A stretch of 64,000 nt of DNA from Trabulsiella odontotermitis (GTDB taxonomy: Bacteria > Pseudomonadota > Gammaproteobacteria > Enterobacterales > Enterobacteriaceae): NCBI RefSeq assembly GCF_030053895.1, contig NZ_CP125781.1:1116001-1180000 (forward strand), given 5' to 3'. Both the position numbers and the translations under genes were made by a program. This document shows positions 11,035 through 19,629 of this stretch, piece by piece; within the stretch, counting starts at the first letter, position 1, and each line of letters begins with the position of its first letter. Under the pieces are notes generated by a model. It was not told the origin of the DNA. It did no database searches and worked only from the letters and a program-made list of their open reading frames with translations.

Positions 11035-12672
11035 ATGACAACGAACTATATTTTTGTGACCGGCGGGGTAGTTTCCTCTCTGGGTAAAGGCATTGCCGCA
11101 GCCTCCCTCGCAGCCATTCTCGAAGCCCGTGGCCTCAACGTGACCATCATGAAACTCGATCCGTACATCAACGTCGATCCGGGGACCATGAGCCCAATCC
11201 AGCACGGGGAAGTGTTCGTTACTGAAGACGGCGCTGAAACCGACCTGGACCTGGGTCACTATGAGCGCTTCATTCGCACCAAAATGACGCGCCGCAACAA
11301 CTTCACCACAGGTCGTATCTACTCAGACGTTCTGCGCAAAGAGCGCCGTGGCGACTACCTGGGTGCGACCGTTCAGGTCATTCCGCACATCACCAATGCC
11401 ATTAAAGAACGTATTCTTGCTGGTGGCGAAGGCCACGACGTGGTGCTGGTAGAGATCGGCGGTACGGTGGGCGACATCGAGTCATTACCGTTCCTTGAAG
11501 CGATTCGGCAGATGGCGGTTGAAGTGGGCCGCGAACACACGCTGTATATGCACTTGACGCTGGTGCCCTACATGGCCGCCGCGGGTGAAGTCAAAACTAA
11601 ACCGACGCAACACTCTGTTAAAGAGCTGCTCTCCATCGGTATTCAGCCGGATATTCTGATCTGCCGTTCCGATCGCGCGGTTCCTGCTAACGAACGCGCC
11701 AAGATTGCTTTGTTCTGTAACGTTCCCGAAAAAGCCGTTATTTCTCTGAAAGACGTCGATTCTATTTATAAAATCCCGGGCCTGTTGAAATCACAGGGTC
11801 TGGACGATTATATTTGTAAACGATTCAGCTTGAGCTGCCCGGAAGCAAACCTGGCCGAATGGGAACAGGTTATCTATGAAGAAGCTAATCCGGCAGGCGA
11901 AGTCACTATTGGTATGGTCGGCAAGTACATTGAACTGCCGGACGCCTACAAATCAGTGATCGAAGCGCTGAAACACGGTGGCCTGAAGAACCGTCTGACC
12001 GTCAACATCAAGCTTATCGATTCGCAGGATGTAGAAACCCGCGGCGTCGATATTCTGAAAGGGCTGGATGCGATTCTGATCCCGGGTGGCTTTGGCTACC
12101 GCGGTGTAGAAGGTAAGGTTGCCACCGCACGTTATGCGCGTGAAAACAATATTCCGTATCTGGGCATTTGCCTGGGTATGCAGGTTGCGTTGATGGAATT
12201 TGCGCGCAACGTAGCAGGTATGGAAAACGCCAACTCAACGGAATTTGTGCCAGACTGTAAGTACCCGGTTGTGGCGCTCATTACCGAGTGGCGTGACGAA
12301 GACGGTAACGTTGAAGTGCGTACAGAGAAAAGCGATCTCGGCGGCACCATGCGCCTTGGCGCGCAGGCGTGCCAGCTGGTTGATGACAGTCTGGTTCGCA
12401 AGCTGTACGGTACGCCGGTTATCACCGAACGCCATCGTCATCGTTACGAAGTTAACAACATGCTGCTGAAACAAATCGAAGCTGCGGGTCTGCGCGTTGC
12501 GGGCCGTTCCGGGGATGATCAGTTGGTCGAGATCATCGAAGTACCGAACCACCCATGGTTCGTGGCTTGTCAGTTCCACCCGGAGTTTACTTCTACGCCA
12601 CGTGACGGGCACCCGCTATTTGCTGGCTTTGTGAAAGCCGCTGGCGAGTACCAGAAGCGTCAGGAGAAGTAA
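11035..12672 (+). CDS. pyrG: CTP synthase PyrG
   Basis: PyrG makes CTP from UTP, ATP and glutamine in the cytoplasm. The 545-aa protein matches E. coli in length. The N-terminal synthetase domain begins with FVTGGVVSSLGKGI (P-loop-like). The C-terminal class I glutamine amidotransferase domain shows GICLGMQ with the nucleophilic cysteine near 379 and the FHPEFTS His/Glu pair near 515. It is followed by eno in the same orientation, as in all enterobacteria. Confidence 0.98.
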   Translation: MTTNYIFVTGGVVSSLGKGIAAASLAAILEARGLNVTIMKLDPYINVDPGTMSPIQHGEVFVTEDGAETDLDLGHYERFIRTKMTRRNNFTTGRIYSDVLRKERRGDYLGATVQVIPHITNAIKERILAGGEGHDVVLVEIGGTVGDIESLPFLEAIRQMAVEVGREHTLYMHLTLVPYMAAAGEVKTKPTQHSVKELLSIGIQPDILICRSDRAVPANERAKIALFCNVPEKAVISLKDVDSIYKIPGLLKSQGLDDYICKRFSLSCPEANLAEWEQVIYEEANPAGEVTIGMVGKYIELPDAYKSVIEALKHGGLKNRLTVNIKLIDSQDVETRGVDILKGLDAILIPGGFGYRGVEGKVATARYARENNIPYLGICLGMQVALMEFARNVAGMENANSTEFVPDCKYPVVALITEWRDEDGNVEVRTEKSDLGGTMRLGAQACQLVDDSLVRKLYGTPVITERHRHRYEVNNMLLKQIEAAGLRVAGRSGDDQLVEIIEVPNHPWFVACQFHPEFTSTPRDGHPLFAGFVKAAGEYQKRQEK

Positions 12673-12690
12673 GAAAAGTTAGAACAGCAG

Positions 12691-12720
12691 TGCACCCTAC
12701 GGGGTGCATTGTTTGTCTGG
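12691..12720 (+). terminator. Hairpin in the pyrG-eno intergenic region
   Basis: A 7-bp stem TGCACCC/GGGTGCA with a TACG tetraloop is followed by a T-rich run (TTGTTTGTCT). It probably attenuates pyrG readthrough into eno. The T-run is interrupted, so termination may be partial. Confidence 0.55.
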
Positions 12721-12753
12721 AGTTTTAGTTTAACTTGTACTGAGGAAAACCTA

Positions 12754-14052
12754 ATGTCCAAAATCGTTAAAGTCATCGGTCGTGAAATCATCGACTCCCG
12801 TGGTAACCCGACTGTTGAAGCCGAAGTACACCTGGAAGGTGGTTTCGTCGGTATGGCAGCAGCGCCATCAGGTGCTTCTACGGGTTCCCGCGAAGCGCTG
12901 GAACTGCGCGATGGCGACAAATCCCGCTTCCTGGGTAAAGGCGTAACCAAAGCCGTTGCCGCGGTTAACGGCCCGATCGCTCAGGCAGTTCTGGGTAAAG
13001 ATGCTAAAGACCAGGCGGGTATCGACAAGATCATGATCGACCTGGACGGTACTGAAAACAAATCTAACTTCGGTGCGAACGCAATCCTGGCGGTCTCTCT
13101 GGCTAACGCCAAGGCAGCAGCGGCTTCTAAAGGTCAGCCGCTGTATGAGCACATCGCTGAGCTGAACGGCACCGCGGGCAAATATTCCATGCCGGTTCCG
13201 ATGATGAACATCATCAACGGTGGTGAGCACGCAGACAACAATGTTGATATCCAGGAATTCATGATTCAGCCGGTTGGCGCGAAAACCCTGAAAGAAGCCG
13301 TACGTATGGGTTCTGAAGTGTTCCATCACCTGGCTAAAGTTCTGAAATCCAAAGGCATGAACACAGCTGTGGGTGACGAAGGCGGCTATGCGCCGAACCT
13401 GGGCTCCAACGCTGAAGCACTGGCTGTTATCGCTGAAGCGGTTAAAGCAGCGGGTTACGTACTGGGTCAGGACATCACTCTGGCGATGGACTGCGCAGCG
13501 TCTGAATTCTACAAAGACGGCAAATACGTTCTGGCTGGTGAAGGCAACAAAGCGTTTACCTCTGAAGAGTTCACTCACTTCCTGGAAGAACTGACCAAAC
13601 AGTATCCGATCGTCTCCATCGAAGATGGCCTGGACGAGTCTGACTGGGACGGTTTTGCATACCAGACCAAAGTACTGGGCAACAAAATCCAACTGGTTGG
13701 TGATGACCTGTTCGTAACCAACACCAAGATCCTGAAAGAAGGTATCGAAAAAGGCATCGCTAACTCCATCCTGATTAAATTCAACCAGATCGGTTCTCTG
13801 ACCGAAACTCTGGCTGCTATCAAGATGGCAAAAGATGCTGGCTACACTGCCGTTATCTCTCACCGTTCTGGCGAAACTGAAGATGCAACCATCGCTGACC
13901 TGGCGGTAGGTACTGCAGCAGGCCAGATCAAAACTGGCTCTATGAGCCGTTCTGACCGCGTTGCTAAATACAACCAGCTGATTCGTATCGAAGAAGCGCT
14001 GGGCGAAAAAGCACCGTACAACGGTCGTAAAGAGATCAAAGGCCAGGCATAA
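12754..14052 (+). CDS. eno: Enolase
   Basis: Enolase interconverts 2-phosphoglycerate and phosphoenolpyruvate in glycolysis and is also a scaffold component of the RNA degradosome. The protein is 432 aa from MSKIVKVIG, the E. coli length; an in-frame upstream extension to 12709 is not supported. Diagnostic motifs include SGASTGSREALELRD, the metal ligands in AMDCAASEF, SIEDGLDE and VGDDLFVTN, and the signature ILIKFNQIGSLTET. The start follows CTGAGGAAAACCTA, a good ribosome-binding site. Confidence 0.98.
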   Translation: MSKIVKVIGREIIDSRGNPTVEAEVHLEGGFVGMAAAPSGASTGSREALELRDGDKSRFLGKGVTKAVAAVNGPIAQAVLGKDAKDQAGIDKIMIDLDGTENKSNFGANAILAVSLANAKAAAASKGQPLYEHIAELNGTAGKYSMPVPMMNIINGGEHADNNVDIQEFMIQPVGAKTLKEAVRMGSEVFHHLAKVLKSKGMNTAVGDEGGYAPNLGSNAEALAVIAEAVKAAGYVLGQDITLAMDCAASEFYKDGKYVLAGEGNKAFTSEEFTHFLEELTKQYPIVSIEDGLDESDWDGFAYQTKVLGNKIQLVGDDLFVTNTKILKEGIEKGIANSILIKFNQIGSLTETLAAIKMAKDAGYTAVISHRSGETEDATIADLAVGTAAGQIKTGSMSRSDRVAKYNQLIRIEEALGEKAPYNGRKEIKGQA

Positions 14053-14070
14053 TCCGGCTCTTCGTTCTGA

Positions 14071-14100
14071 TAAAAAAACCCGCTTCGGCGGGTTTTTTTA
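14071..14100 (+). terminator. Rho-independent terminator of eno
   Basis: A-rich flank, stem ACCCGC/GCGGGT with a TTCG tetraloop, and a run of seven T residues, 19 bp past the eno stop. The A-tract on the other side means it may also act for the convergent regulator gene. Confidence 0.9.
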
Positions 14101-14110
14101 TGTCTGCTAT

Positions 14111-14935
14111 TTATAACAGCAGCGGTAATGTTGCACTGGCCGTCAGCTGGTTCGTCTCGGCGTAATGCGGGTCGCGCGCCACTAGTGTGGTGGTCAGCAG
14201 TTCTATCAGCAGCATCACGCCCACTTTGGCATTGAGTGCGCCGGCGCTGAGTGGACCTTCCGGTTTTGCGGCAACCAGCAGGATATCGCTGAGCGAAGCG
14301 AGCGGGCTGCGCGAGGTGTTGCTGAGCGTCAGCACACACACCCCATGTTTACGCGCCTGTTTGACCACATGAAGCAGGTCGCGGGTTGAGCCGGAACTGG
14401 AAATGGCGACCACCAGATCTTCCTCTGACAGCGTGCTGGCATTCATTGCTGCGCGGTGCATGTCGCTAAACAACTGCGCCGGTTTCCCCAGCCGCAGCAG
14501 CTTATAGTGTAAATACTCACCCAGGATCGCGCTGGCCGCGACGCCATAGATCTGTACTGAACGCGCCTGATGCAGCGCTTCGACTGCCGAGGTCAGCAGA
14601 GCGCGGTCCAGCAGCTTCGCCGTATCCTGTAGTGCCTGCACCGATTCATTCACGATATGGTCAATCTCATCGGCAGGTTGCTGGCCTGAGGAAGGCTGTT
14701 GTGTATCCAGTGCCAGCGCCATTTTGAATTCGTTGTAGCCCTTACAGCCCAGCGCACGGCAGAGCCGCGTCACGCTGGCTTCACTGGTACCACTTTCTCT
14801 CGCCAGCTCGGTAATAGTCATATACAGCACATTCGCAGGATCGTGCAGTACAAACTCCCCCAGCTTTTGCTGCGTGGGACTGTATCCGGAAACGCTCTGC
14901 CGCAGTCTGAGCAGCAGATTTTGTTTTTCTGACAT
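14111..14935 (-). CDS. RpiR/MurR-family transcriptional regulator (HTH + SIS)
   Basis: The 274-aa protein has an N-terminal RpiR-type helix-turn-helix (TITELARESGTSEASVTRL, about residues 40-58). A SIS domain covers roughly 125-250, with a sugar-phosphate-binding serine-rich loop (AISSSGSTRDLL). Family members sense phosphosugars, often amino-sugar phosphates. It diverges from a nanE-like gene, so ManNAc-6-P or GlcNAc-6-P is a plausible effector and control of that gene its plausible job. Neither gene occupies this eno-queE interval in E. coli K-12. The exact orthologue is not recognised, so no symbol is given. Confidence 0.85.
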   Translation of the reverse strand: MSEKQNLLLRLRQSVSGYSPTQQKLGEFVLHDPANVLYMTITELARESGTSEASVTRLCRALGCKGYNEFKMALALDTQQPSSGQQPADEIDHIVNESVQALQDTAKLLDRALLTSAVEALHQARSVQIYGVAASAILGEYLHYKLLRLGKPAQLFSDMHRAAMNASTLSEEDLVVAISSSGSTRDLLHVVKQARKHGVCVLTLSNTSRSPLASLSDILLVAAKPEGPLSAGALNAKVGVMLLIELLTTTLVARDPHYAETNQLTASATLPLLL

Positions 14936-15111
14936 GCAGGATCCTTATGAGTAATGACCGTCGCGAAAGCCGTAACAGAATACCAGTCATTTTGAAAAAG
15001 TATGATCAGTATCTTTCTTTTTGGTGATAATTTTCATCTTTAATTTTATTTGTGATAAATATTTTCAAATAAAGCGGATGGATGAAACTCAAAAAGAGGA
15101 AGGCGACGCGG
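14936..15111. promoter_or_regulatory. Divergent control region of the rpiR-type and nanE-like genes
   Basis: This 176-bp AT-rich region separates the two divergent starts. It contains two direct repeats of the form GTGATAA...TTTTCA (15024-15036 and 15052-15067, 28 bp apart), close to the nanE-like start. They are candidate operators for the adjacent RpiR-type regulator; this is inference from position and repetition only. Confidence 0.35.
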
Positions 15112-15819
15112 ATGCAAACAATATTGAACAGACTAAAAGGTAAGCTGGTGGTTTCGTGCCAGGCACTGGAGGACGAACCGTTGCACAGCGCGTTTATCAT
15201 GTCGCGAATGGCTGTCGCGGCGGCGCAGGGCGGCGCGTCCGGGATCCGCGCCAATAGCGTGGTGGACATTGACGCGATCAAACAGCAAGTCTCATTGCCG
15301 GTCATTGGCATCATCAAGCGCGACTACCCGGACAGCGAGGTGTACATCACCCCCACTCTGCGTGAAGTGGATGAGTTAATGCGCGTTGCGCCGGAGATTA
15401 TCGCCCTTGATGCGACAGACAGAGTGCGCCCCGGCGGGCTAACGCTTAGCGAACTGGTAGCGCAAATCCGTGCCCGCTATCCGTCAGTGTTGCTGATGGC
15501 GGACGTTTCTACCGTTGCCGAAGCGAAAACCGCACAGGCGCTCGGTTTTGACTGCGTGGGCACAACGCTCTATGGCTACACGCCAGCAACGGCGGGGCAT
15601 CGGTTACCGGAAGAGGATTGCCGCCTGCTGCGTGAAGTGATCGCCGCCGTCTCGGTACCGGTGATTGCCGAAGGCAATGTCGAGACACCGGAACTGGCCG
15701 CTCGCTGCTTTGCGCTGGGGGCGCATGCCGTGGTGGTTGGCGGGGCGATCACCCGTCCGCAGCAGATCACCGCGCGCTTCGTGGCAGCAATTCACGCGCA
15801 AAGCACCGATGGCGCATGA
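15112..15819 (+). CDS. nanE: Putative N-acetylmannosamine-6-phosphate 2-epimerase (NanE family)
   Basis: The 235-aa TIM-barrel protein matches NanE, which converts ManNAc-6-P to GlcNAc-6-P. Family motifs include KGKLVVSCQALEDEPLH at the N-terminus, LPVIGIIKRDYPDS (catalytic lysine in IIKRDY), ALDATDR and VIAEGNVETPE, plus the phosphate-binding GAHAVVVGGAITRP. The frame extends to 15082, but the start at 15112 has a GAGGAAGG ribosome-binding site and the family N-terminus. No nanA, nanK or nanT is nearby, so it may feed in ManNAc-6-P from another source. This could be a second, orphan nanE copy. Confidence 0.85.
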   Translation: MQTILNRLKGKLVVSCQALEDEPLHSAFIMSRMAVAAAQGGASGIRANSVVDIDAIKQQVSLPVIGIIKRDYPDSEVYITPTLREVDELMRVAPEIIALDATDRVRPGGLTLSELVAQIRARYPSVLLMADVSTVAEAKTAQALGFDCVGTTLYGYTPATAGHRLPEEDCRLLREVIAAVSVPVIAEGNVETPELAARCFALGAHAVVVGGAITRPQQITARFVAAIHAQSTDGA

Positions 15820-15873
15820 TCCTCACGGCGGGATCTGCGATACTTATCGTTTACCCCTTTCACTGAGATGATT

Positions 15874-16545
15874 ATGCAGTACCCGATTAACGAGATGTTC
15901 CAGACCCTGCAAGGCGAGGGTTATTTCACCGGCGTTCCCGCTATTTTTATTCGCTTACAGGGATGCCCGGTCGGGTGTGCGTGGTGTGACACCAAACATA
16001 CCTGGGATAAGCTCGCCGATCGGGAAGTGTCGCTGTTCAGTATTCTGGCGAAAACCAAAGAGAGCGATAAGTGGGGGGCGGCGAGCGCAGAAGATTTACT
16101 GGCAATCATCGGCCGCCAGGGCTGGACGGCGCGCCATGTGGTGATCACCGGGGGTGAGCCGTGCATCCATGATCTCACGCCACTGACAACGCTGCTGGAG
16201 CATAACGGCTTTAGCTGCCAGATTGAAACCAGCGGCACGCATGAAGTGCGCTGCTCTCATGCCACCTGGGTGACGGTATCGCCAAAGGTGAATATGCGAG
16301 GCGGTTATGGCGTGCTGTCGCAGGCGCTGCAGCGGGCGGATGAGATCAAACACCCGGTGGGACGTGTACGCGACATCGAAGCACTGGATGAGTTACTGGC
16401 AACGCTCTCCGACGACAAGCAGCGGGTGATTGCGCTCCAGCCGATCAGCCAGAAAGACGACGCGACGCGGCTGTGTATCGAAACCTGCATCGCCCGTAAC
16501 TGGCGCCTGTCGATGCAGACACACAAGTATCTGAATATTGCATAG
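15874..16545 (+). CDS. queE: 7-carboxy-7-deazaguanine synthase QueE
   Basis: QueE is a radical-SAM enzyme converting 6-carboxytetrahydropterin to 7-carboxy-7-deazaguanine, for preQ0 and queuosine biosynthesis. The protein is 223 aa, the E. coli length. The cluster-binding cysteines are in GCPVGCAWCDTKHTW, an unusual CX3CX2C variant for E. coli-type QueE, followed by ITGGEPC. The ATG at 15868 lies directly on the Shine-Dalgarno-like TGAG, whereas 15874 is properly spaced. The partner enzyme QueD is encoded at 25.6-26.0 kb. Confidence 0.96.
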   Translation: MQYPINEMFQTLQGEGYFTGVPAIFIRLQGCPVGCAWCDTKHTWDKLADREVSLFSILAKTKESDKWGAASAEDLLAIIGRQGWTARHVVITGGEPCIHDLTPLTTLLEHNGFSCQIETSGTHEVRCSHATWVTVSPKVNMRGGYGVLSQALQRADEIKHPVGRVRDIEALDELLATLSDDKQRVIALQPISQKDDATRLCIETCIARNWRLSMQTHKYLNIA

Positions 16546-16550
16546 TAAAA

Positions 16551-16577
16551 ACAGGGCGCTGAAGGCGCCCGTTTGTT
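16551..16577 (+). terminator. Probable terminator of queE
   Basis: A 6-bp GGGCGC/GCGCCC stem with a 5-nt loop is followed by GTTTGTTT and preceded by an A-rich run. It lies between the convergent queE and ygcE stops and may serve both strands. Confidence 0.6.
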
Positions 16578-18055
16578 TACGCATTCGACCAACTCTGAAT
16601 CGCGTTAACCTGCTCCCGCTCCCCATGAAAAACACCGTACGATTTTTTCAGTATCACATCGGTATAGCTTGTTAACTCCCTGAAAATCCCTTTATTCATT
16701 GCCTCGTAGCGGCTGGCGTTTTCGGCTACTGGCAGGAATACATCTTTAATCCGCACCATCTTTTCAACTGCTTTTTCATAAGACGGATAGAGACCAAGCC
16801 CGACAGCAGTATTGATCGCCGCGCCCAGACTTGCGCAGCCGTTCACTTCGTTGCGTCTGACGGGGAGGTTAAACACATCGGCAAAAATCTGCATAAACAA
16901 GTCGCTATTTGAACCGCCGCCGGTGATGATGACCTGTCTGGCGAACTGGTTCATTTCATTACACATATTGTCGTAATTATTCTTCAGCGTCAGGGCGATG
17001 CTCTCCAGAATGGAGCGATAGATCCACGCGTAATCCATGTTGGAGGTAAAGCCTAGCATGATCCCGCGTTTGAACGGCTCCCAGGGGTTAGTCAGCCAGT
17101 CCAGCACGGTCATCAGACCGTCACAACCCGGCGGTACCCGAGCCGCTTTTTCGTTGAGCAAATCTTCCGCCGACAGGCCACGCGCTCTGGCATCCTGAAT
17201 CAACGAATCGCCGAGCATGTCGCGCAGCCAACTGACAGTCCACATCCCCTTGCGGATGCCGTAACCTTCGTACAGCAGCGTTTCCGGGATCGAGGACATG
17301 ATCGGCCAGTAGCTGGTGGGATTGTTGGGCAACGTCTTACCGTTCATCATCAGGGCGATATAGGTTCCGAGAGAAATGACGGCGGTTTCATCGTCCAGCA
17401 ACCCGGCGCCGAGGGCTTCAACCGGTTTATCACTGGTGGTGCAGACGACGGGTAACCCTTGCGGGAAACCGGTGGCCCGCGCGGCATCGCCGGTGATATG
17501 GCCTAACACGGTGCCAGGCATTTGTACGTCAAACAGCATGTGGCGCGGAATATTAAATTTCCTGAATACCTCGGCATCGTCGCTCCATGTCCAGGTTTTA
17601 TAATCCACCGGCCACTGACCGAAGTAGTTGGCGATGTTGTCCTTAAACTCACCGGTCAGGCGATGCGATAAATAACCGGAAAAAGAGGTCACCCAGGCGA
17701 CTTCGTCATTCGCATGTTCATATGGCCGGGTGACGCGCGCATCCTGCCAGCTGATTAACGGCGCGGCGGGCGTGCCATCAGCTTTCAGCAGCGCGCGGCA
17801 GCAGCGGATCGAACCGAGGCCGATACCGACAATATCTTCCTTCCTGCCGGTAAACTGGCTCATCAGGTTCTGGCCCGCGGCGCAGAGCGAGGTCCACAGA
17901 TCATCGTCAGGATGTTCTGCGGTATCCGCGTCCGGCGTATACATCGGTTGCAACAGGCCCTTGCCTTCACACACCACATTCCCATCGAGATCGTACATCA
18001 CGACCTTGGTGCTCTGGCTTCCACCATCAATTCCGATGATGTATTTCGTAGACAT
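16577..18055 (-). CDS. ygcE: FGGY-family carbohydrate kinase YgcE
   Basis: The 492-aa protein is a sugar/polyol kinase of the FGGY family, whose members include xylulokinase and glycerol kinase. The N-terminal phosphate-binding motif IGIDGGSQSTK, the mid-protein catalytic ISWQDAR and the C-terminal ITGGGSNSDLFMQI are typical. Its substrate is unknown. It lies 16 bp downstream of the transporter yqcE, so uptake and phosphorylation are probably encoded in one transcript. That transcript diverges from ygcWUSRQ and shares a leader motif with it. The product phosphosugar could be the inducer sensed by YgcP. Confidence 0.9.
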   Translation of the reverse strand: MSTKYIIGIDGGSQSTKVVMYDLDGNVVCEGKGLLQPMYTPDADTAEHPDDDLWTSLCAAGQNLMSQFTGRKEDIVGIGLGSIRCCRALLKADGTPAAPLISWQDARVTRPYEHANDEVAWVTSFSGYLSHRLTGEFKDNIANYFGQWPVDYKTWTWSDDAEVFRKFNIPRHMLFDVQMPGTVLGHITGDAARATGFPQGLPVVCTTSDKPVEALGAGLLDDETAVISLGTYIALMMNGKTLPNNPTSYWPIMSSIPETLLYEGYGIRKGMWTVSWLRDMLGDSLIQDARARGLSAEDLLNEKAARVPPGCDGLMTVLDWLTNPWEPFKRGIMLGFTSNMDYAWIYRSILESIALTLKNNYDNMCNEMNQFARQVIITGGGSNSDLFMQIFADVFNLPVRRNEVNGCASLGAAINTAVGLGLYPSYEKAVEKMVRIKDVFLPVAENASRYEAMNKGIFRELTSYTDVILKKSYGVFHGEREQVNAIQSWSNA

Positions 18056-18071
18056 TATGCTTCTCCTTTAA

Positions 18072-19370
18072 TTACTGGCCCGGCGCTTCGGTCGTCAGTG
18101 ATGGCGCATTTTCCGGGCCAGCGTTGGCGGCACGTATTTTTCTGAATAATAAGAATGTAAAGAGGATCACCAGGCACATGGCGGTCAGCCCCATCAGCCA
18201 CATATTGTGATAGGCCTCGGCGGCGGGCAGCGTGTCCTGCCAGTGTCCGATGATCGGGTAGACGAAGATGTCAGGCAGGAAGCCGATGACGGAGCAGATC
18301 CCGACGGTGGTGCCCATGATATATCTCGGTGTTCTCGCTTCGCCCGGGCAGGCAAAATAGAGGCCGCGCGAGGCGTAGCAGGTAAACGCCAGCAGCAAAA
18401 TCAGGCCAATCCCCACCATTACCGATTGCGGATGCGCGCTGGTGATCAGCAACGCTACCAGCGTCAACGCACCAATGACAGACAGCAACTGAATAACCCG
18501 TGTGGGTGATTTAAGCCGACTGTAGGTGGTAATCAACCCACCCAGCGGGCCGCACATGGCGCGGAAGATTTTATTGATCACAATCCCCATATAGCTTGCC
18601 GCGATAAGCGTCATACCGTACATCTCGGTCAGGTAATTGGTGGAGTAGCTGAGAATGGCGTAGATGGTATAAACGCCAAGAATAATCATGCTGCAATACC
18701 AGGTGGTGCTGATCCGTAGTACGGAAAGGATGTCGCTGAGCTGGAAGGTTTTTTTCTCCGTTGTCGTTTCTTCCGCGGGGTGGGTGTTATCACTGACGAA
18801 AAACCAGCACAGGATCCCGAGCAGAATATAGACCACGCTGTAAATCAGGATCACCGTTTTCAGGCTGTTGCTGTCTTCTGGCGCGAAACGGGAGAAAATC
18901 CACATAGTAAACACTGCCAGCGACATCACGCCGACGCCACGCAGGCCCTCCATCCAGCCCATGATTTTTCCCTGCTCGCTGTGATCGCCCAGCAGCGATG
19001 CGGCTTTAATGGAAACCGACCACAGCATCAGGATCGTGGTGATGGCAAAAGCCACCTGGATGAGCAACATTACCCATAGCGGCGGATAAGTGGACATTAA
19101 TAACCCGAGCAGGCCGGTGGCGATCATCGCGGCGGTGATCATTTTGCGGTGGGAGAACTTGTCTGCCACAACCCCGCTGGGCGCATATAAAATAATGGCG
19201 GTAATACCAAACGTACTCATGATAAGTCCGATTTCGGTATTACTGAATCCCATAAATTTAGCCATGGGAATTTGATAGATATAGCGTAAATAGGCCAGAT
19301 CAAAGCTTACGCCACCGCTGAAGCTTATAATTGCGAGCGTTATCCAACGGCGATATGAAGGAGTTTGCAT
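18072..19370 (-). CDS. yqcE: MFS transporter, YqcE/YihN type
   Basis: The 432-aa protein has about twelve hydrophobic segments and major-facilitator features: an N-terminal FSGGVSFDLAYLRYIY and a loop 2-3 motif GVVADKFSHRKMI. It resembles the E. coli putative transporters YqcE and YihN; position next to ygcE favours YqcE. It is the first gene of a yqcE-ygcE transcript. An intrinsic terminator in its leader (19395-19442) ends only 24 nt before the start codon, which implies control by antitermination. The substrate is unknown, presumably that of the YgcE kinase. Confidence 0.82.
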   Translation of the reverse strand: MQTPSYRRWITLAIISFSGGVSFDLAYLRYIYQIPMAKFMGFSNTEIGLIMSTFGITAIILYAPSGVVADKFSHRKMITAAMIATGLLGLLMSTYPPLWVMLLIQVAFAITTILMLWSVSIKAASLLGDHSEQGKIMGWMEGLRGVGVMSLAVFTMWIFSRFAPEDSNSLKTVILIYSVVYILLGILCWFFVSDNTHPAEETTTEKKTFQLSDILSVLRISTTWYCSMIILGVYTIYAILSYSTNYLTEMYGMTLIAASYMGIVINKIFRAMCGPLGGLITTYSRLKSPTRVIQLLSVIGALTLVALLITSAHPQSVMVGIGLILLLAFTCYASRGLYFACPGEARTPRYIMGTTVGICSVIGFLPDIFVYPIIGHWQDTLPAAEAYHNMWLMGLTAMCLVILFTFLLFRKIRAANAGPENAPSLTTEAPGQ

Positions 19371-19394
19371 ATCGTAATCTCATTTTGTGAAGAC

Positions 19395-19442
19395 AAAAAA
19401 AAGAGAAAAGTAAACCGCCTTTTCAGGTGGATTACTTTTCTC
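19395..19442 (-). terminator. Leader terminator upstream of yqcE
   Basis: On the minus strand an 18-bp stem (GAGAAAAGTAATCCACCT with its near-complement; two imperfect pairs, one of them G-U) closes on a GAAA tetraloop and is followed by eight U residues. It lies between the inferred transcription start (about 19459) and the yqcE start codon, so transcription should stop before the gene unless the hairpin is prevented. Confidence 0.88.
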
Positions 19443-19458
19443 ATGGTCTCTAGTAATT
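19430..19458 (-). promoter_or_regulatory. Candidate antiterminator hairpin of the yqcE leader
   Basis: ATTACT (19457-19452) can pair with AGTAAT (19436-19431) around a 15-nt loop. The 3' arm belongs to the 5' arm of the leader terminator, so the two folds exclude each other. The element matches the one before ygcW at 22 of 28 positions, with compensatory changes at two base pairs. The proposed ligand is the GlpP-like protein YgcP (inference). Confidence 0.75.
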
Positions 19459-19492
19459 GCGTTCAGAAATATCACGGAATCTTTTTGTTGAG

Positions 19493-19508
19493 TGTGAGAA
19501 TAATCACG
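19493..19508. promoter_or_regulatory. CRP-like site for the yqcE-ygcE promoter
   Basis: TGTGA-N6-TCACG is one mismatch from the CRP consensus. Its centre (19500.5) is 30 bp from a possible minus-strand -10 (TATTTC, about 19473-19468). That fits class II activation with a start near 19459. Confidence 0.7.
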
Positions 19509-19549
19509 AATCGCAGTTTTGCTCACCAAATAAAAATGAAATGTCTGTC

Positions 19550-19565
19550 TGTGACATTGCTCACA
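19550..19565. promoter_or_regulatory. CRP site for the ygcW promoter
   Basis: TGTGA-N6-TCACA is a perfect CRP consensus. An extended -10-like TGTGCTAAA lies at 19582-19590. A start near 19598 would place the CRP centre close to -41, the class II position. Confidence 0.8.
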
Positions 19566-19600
19566 TCCGCCGATAATCCACTGTGCTAAAAAATTGTCTC

Positions 19601-19629
19601 AGTTACCAGAGATGATGAGAAAGGTAACT
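19601..19629 (+). promoter_or_regulatory. Candidate antiterminator hairpin of the ygcW leader
   Basis: AGTTACC (19601-19607) pairs perfectly with GGTAACT (19623-19629) around the 15-nt loop AGAGATGATGAGAAA. The 3' arm overlaps the terminator 5' arm at 19619-19633, so the structures are alternatives. The yqcE leader has the same element with C-G to U-A and G-C to A-U replacements, evidence for a conserved RNA fold. Confidence 0.78.

Noticed and set aside
12868..13863. 331-codon open frame antisense to eno
   Set aside because: Long antisense frames are common opposite strongly codon-biased genes; the translation has no family features and no ribosome-binding site.
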